This document shows positions 31,655 to 34,288 of a DNA stretch of 34,288 nucleotides, piece by piece. The notes under the pieces were generated by a model, which saw nothing but the letters and a program-made list of their open reading frames with translations, did not search any database and was not told the origin of the DNA. This DNA is from Gonapodya prolifera JEL478 (Eukaryota > Monoblepharomycota > Monoblepharidomycetes > Monoblepharidales > Gonapodyaceae), in NCBI GenBank assembly GCA_001574975.1, contig KQ965820.1, forward strand, positions 174,724 through 209,011, in the 5' to 3' direction. The position numbers and the translations under genes were made by a program. The number at the start of each line of letters is the position of its first letter. Positions within the stretch are counted from its first letter, which is position 1.

Positions 31655-32604
31655 AAAAGTTTGCGATCAAGAAAATGCTTGGTGTTCATGGGGGCCAGCC
31701 TGTCAGTGTGTCAGTCCCCGTTCAATAAAAATTCTTCAATTCACCACCGATCTCCGATTCATTTCCATCACTCGAATCTTTAGGTTCATACGAGGTGCCT
31801 CGCGGGGGATCAGCTCTGAATTCGCTCTCTCGGGGACGCGGGTGGTGCTCTTCGGGATATTGGGAATCCAGGTCCAATCTGCGCACAGAAACGGATTCCA
31901 CATTTCTGACAGGCATATTGGATGCCACGAGAACGTTCGGGAGCAGCTCGGACGTCGGAGGCGACCGGGGGATGGGCCTCGGGTGACCAGAATGGGGATG
32001 GCACCACGCATTCTGAGCCTGAGAACGGGGAGAAGCCGCCGAAGCGCCCAAGGCGAGCAGCAGGTGAACCGTTTGGAAATGTCTCCTGGTGCATGTGCGG
32101 GTTTACATTGCTTATGGGATCTGCATCCCTCCGGTGGACTCCAACCCCGATTCCGACCCGGACGGACCCGTGTCGGCGCGGACTCGTAAGAGAATTGAGC
32201 GGAGGTGCGCGTCCGACGCAGTGAGGATGCGCCAACCGCGCAAAAAACCCACGCTTTCCCTCGAGGGCTCTGGAGCCAAATCGAAGGGAGAAATTGACTT
32301 CTCGGAAGACGGAGAACACAACGCGTGCCACTCGTCCCGAGATTCACTCAAGCAACAAATGGAAGAAGAGCCGACCGGGAGCATGGCGGATGTGGGTCTG
32401 ATGGGGCGTCTGGTGAGCACTTCCGCTTCTGAGGGTGCCTGAATTACGTCCCTGAATTCAATTTTGCCTGCATCTGTGCGTGGGGATGGGCGGGTGCTGC
32501 TGACCAGACCCGGAGTACTCGGCCGACTCTGTGGTTGGCCATGATGAAACAATTTCGCCTCGGTCAAAAAGACGAAAGAAGGAGATGGGGAAGAAGCAGG
32601 AGCA
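31655..32604 (+). other. Possible coding remnant, basic then acidic, unknown
   Basis: Several plus frames look coding-like: GEKPPKRPRRAAGEPFGN near 32025-32080, then from about 32130 to 32442 a continuous frame with DSNPDSDPDG, SARTRKRIERRC, RQPRKKPTLSLEG and EGEHN-like acidic text. An intron between them is plausible (GTGAACC donor near 32063) but not fixed. The minus strand is also open over much of it and once reads YACQKCGIRF, reminiscent of half a zinc finger. I cannot choose; the stretch borders the Helitron remnant and may be part of it. Confidence 0.3.
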
Positions 32605-32671
32605 GTGCGTGAATGGTCAGTTTCCCCATTTGTGGTGGTGGTGGAAGGGCCAAGATGCTCACCATGTTCAT

Positions 32672-33950
32672 GTCTCTTAGTGTTGGACACTAAGAAGGCT
32701 GCCTTCTGGGAAAAGGATGCTGCAGCCCATGCTTTGAAATGCATGGAGGAGACCCAATTGGGACAGGGCCGGCGTCGGGCATTAAATGCTGCCTGGACTG
32801 GCGCCACTCAAAAGAACGACACTGAGTCGGGGCAAGGCCAACATTACAGAGAAACGCAACGCAGCAAGCAGAATTGTGGGGAAGGTTGCGTTGGTCTGCA
32901 AAGGATGTGGTGGAGGATTATGTTGATTACCTTGCAGATTTTGACGCAAGCAAGCACAGACCTGTTCACAAGCAGGCATTTGCAATTACCAGGTTTGGCG
33001 CTTCCATGAGTCAGCGCAGAAGTTTGAGACGATGCACTGCGGCTTGTGCATGGAGGCGTGGCCCGCAGACTCGGGCAACCGCAAGGCAGGGCATGAGTAC
33101 ACGTGTGCTTGGTGCAAGCATGGTGAGCAGCAAGAACTCCCACTCCATGCCTTCAATGACAGCTACTGCACACCAGACGCTGTCAAATTCTCCACTGAGA
33201 ATGATATGGACCCTGGTTTCTACACCCTTCCTGACTACATCAGGTAACTTATCTGCATTATGAGGCCAAGAGAGGAGCTTTTCCTTGCCGTCAACTGCGT
33301 CATCACTACTATCTGTACCATCCTGGGGGCCAAACCACCAACCACAGCTACACTGCTGCAATTTGGCAGAACTCCATTTTGGCAGTTTGCAAATTCCCTT
33401 GTCTCCCCAAGGACATTGAAATTGTGATTGTGAGGCGCAAGGGAGCTGATGGCATGGAGAAGGTGGTGTGAGTCAGGAGGTGGCTGGTGGAGGAGTTGGC
33501 TCTGGTTACTCACCAACCCGGACTATATGTTGTTGGGCATGGAGTGGGACAACAAGGCATGCAGGCAGCTGCCTGAGGATGGCTTCCCCAAATGGCATGC
33601 ATGTTGTTAATGCAGATGAGGATTTGTTGGCTGGTGAGCCTCCAGACTGCAGTCCAGATCCTCTGGATGCTAACTTGCTACCAAAGCCAGCCTCCAACCT
33701 GGATAGGTGTGCAGACCCTGCTGACTTAAACAGCAGGAATGATGAGAAGTACCCCTTTAAGGCATTTGTGGAGACCCTAGCAGGTGTCACAGAGGTTTAA
33801 AAGGACTGTGTGACCCATGCCGTACTTGATTGGCCTGCCCTAGTGGGTGAGGCAGCTGTTAATGTATACTTAGAGGAAGACATTGATTCCCTTTACTTCC
33901 CATTGCTATTCCCTCTTGGCAATGCTGACCATGCAGAGTTGGGTGGGTTA
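32672..33950 (+). mobile_element. Decayed Helitron, N-terminal region of the transposase gene
   Basis: Fragments in changing frames match the region upstream of and into the Helitron helicase-like N domain of fungal Helitrons: DVVEDYVDYLADFDASKHRP (about 32890-32960), CGLCMEAWP, HEYTCAWCKHG, FSTENDMDPG (33040-33220), IVIVRRKGADGMEKVV (33420-33470), LLTNPDYML and RQLPEDGFP (about 33510-33590), then DSLYFPLLFPLGNADHAEL (33880-33940). The order is that of the family and the frame changes at least three times, so it is a non-functional remnant. The catalytic HUH Rep and Pif1 helicase parts are not in the window. Confidence 0.7.
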
Positions 33951-33974
33951 AGACCATCTGTCACAAGTTTTACA

Positions 33975-34022
33975 TACCCCCACCCAGGGGAGTACCCCCA
34001 CTCAAAGGAGGGATACCCCCAC
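33975..34022. repeat. Three spaced copies of TACCCCCAC
   Basis: TACCCCCAC occurs at 33975-33983, 33993-34001 and 34014-34022, starts 18 and 21 bases apart. It lies just after the Helitron coding remnant and before AT-rich sequence. It may be subterminal repeats of another element; no further evidence. Confidence 0.5.
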
Positions 34023-34288
34023 CTCTCAATCTTTTGCTTTTGAATAACAGGTTTGATACTTTTAAATATTTTAGTTATGGATTTTGGTGATTGAATTTTT
34101 AAATATCTTACTTATATTTGTTAAACCAGTAACAAGCCCAACATATTTTCGTATTTCAGATCACCAAAAATAAAAAAGCTTGGATTATAAGTAAAATTTA
34201 TTTTACATATAGGAACACATCAAATTTGTATGGTAAGCTTCAATTTGTTTCATAGAAAATTATTTCTAACATTTATTGCATCGGACAT
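34023..34288. other. AT-rich end of window
   Basis: Strongly AT-rich, no coding signal. TTTTGGTGAT near 34082 and ATCACCAAAA near 34161 form a loose inverted repeat about 70 bases apart. Probably repeat-derived. Confidence 0.4.

Noticed and set aside
31736-32331. Fourth zinc-finger copy on the minus strand (YACQKCGIRF)
   Set aside because: Only the first half of a finger is seen; no DVMIRH-type second half or matching intron follows.
34079-34172. Loose inverted repeat TTTTGGTGAT / ATCACCAAAA
   Set aside because: Short stem with a long AT-rich loop; expected by chance in such sequence.

Overview
The window reads as nuclear DNA of a basidiomycete fungus, most likely an agaricomycete. Genes are broken by many short GT-AG introns of about 50-90 bp. 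The gene types are fungal: microsomal P450, Zn2Cys6 regulator, Ale1-type MBOAT, Per1, F-box/LRR. Flanks and some intergenic parts carry transposon debris. It is a draft assembly: scattered single Ns, four Ns at 15461-15464 and a 126-N gap at 15554-15679. Gene models below were built by hand from splice signals, reading frame and recalled family motifs; no database search was possible.

Layout. (1) 1-3.9 kb: AT-richer, repeat-rich flank. It holds a multi-exon gene of unknown function (269-2710, +), an inverted repeat with arms of about 108 bp (1-109 / 994-1100), and decayed coding remnants to about 3.8 kb. (2) 3.9-9.8 kb: nine-exon cytochrome P450 (-), four-exon sterol desaturase/fatty-acid hydroxylase (-), two-exon PER1/PGAP3-type GPI-remodelling protein (+). 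(3) 9.9-11.9 kb: a nuclease-fold-like ORF (-) and a GNAT acetyltransferase (+) with a one-base frameshift and an intron swollen by short palindromes. (4) 12.2-18.5 kb, all +: Zn2Cys6 transcription factor, peptidase S58 (DmpA/BapA-type aminopeptidase, assembly gap inside), BKACE/DUF849 beta-keto acid cleavage enzyme. (5) 19.4-26.4 kb: small single-pass membrane protein (+), F-box/LRR protein (-), short-chain dehydrogenase (-) with 15-nt and 6-nt microexons but several breaks, and an Ale1-type lysophospholipid acyltransferase (-) with a 16-nt microexon. (6) 27.5-31.3 kb: three paralogous single-zinc-finger genes, each with an intron splitting the finger at the same codon phase. (7) 31.6 kb to the end: a palindromic repeat related to one at 7.7 kb, an unknown basic/acidic ORF, and a decayed Helitron.

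How the genes may work together. The regulator, the S58 peptidase and the BKACE enzyme sit head to tail without an intervening gene. S58 enzymes release N-terminal beta- or D-amino acids and BKACE enzymes cleave beta-keto acids with acetyl-CoA, so a regulated beta-amino-acid or beta-peptide catabolic cassette is a reasonable hypothesis. P450, desaturase, PER1 and MBOAT are all membrane lipid-related enzymes but need not form one pathway.

Most unusual signals: the short hairpin elements built around the stable GCGAAGC motif, the split-finger zinc-finger family, the microexons, and a BKACE intron with no usable 3' splice site.
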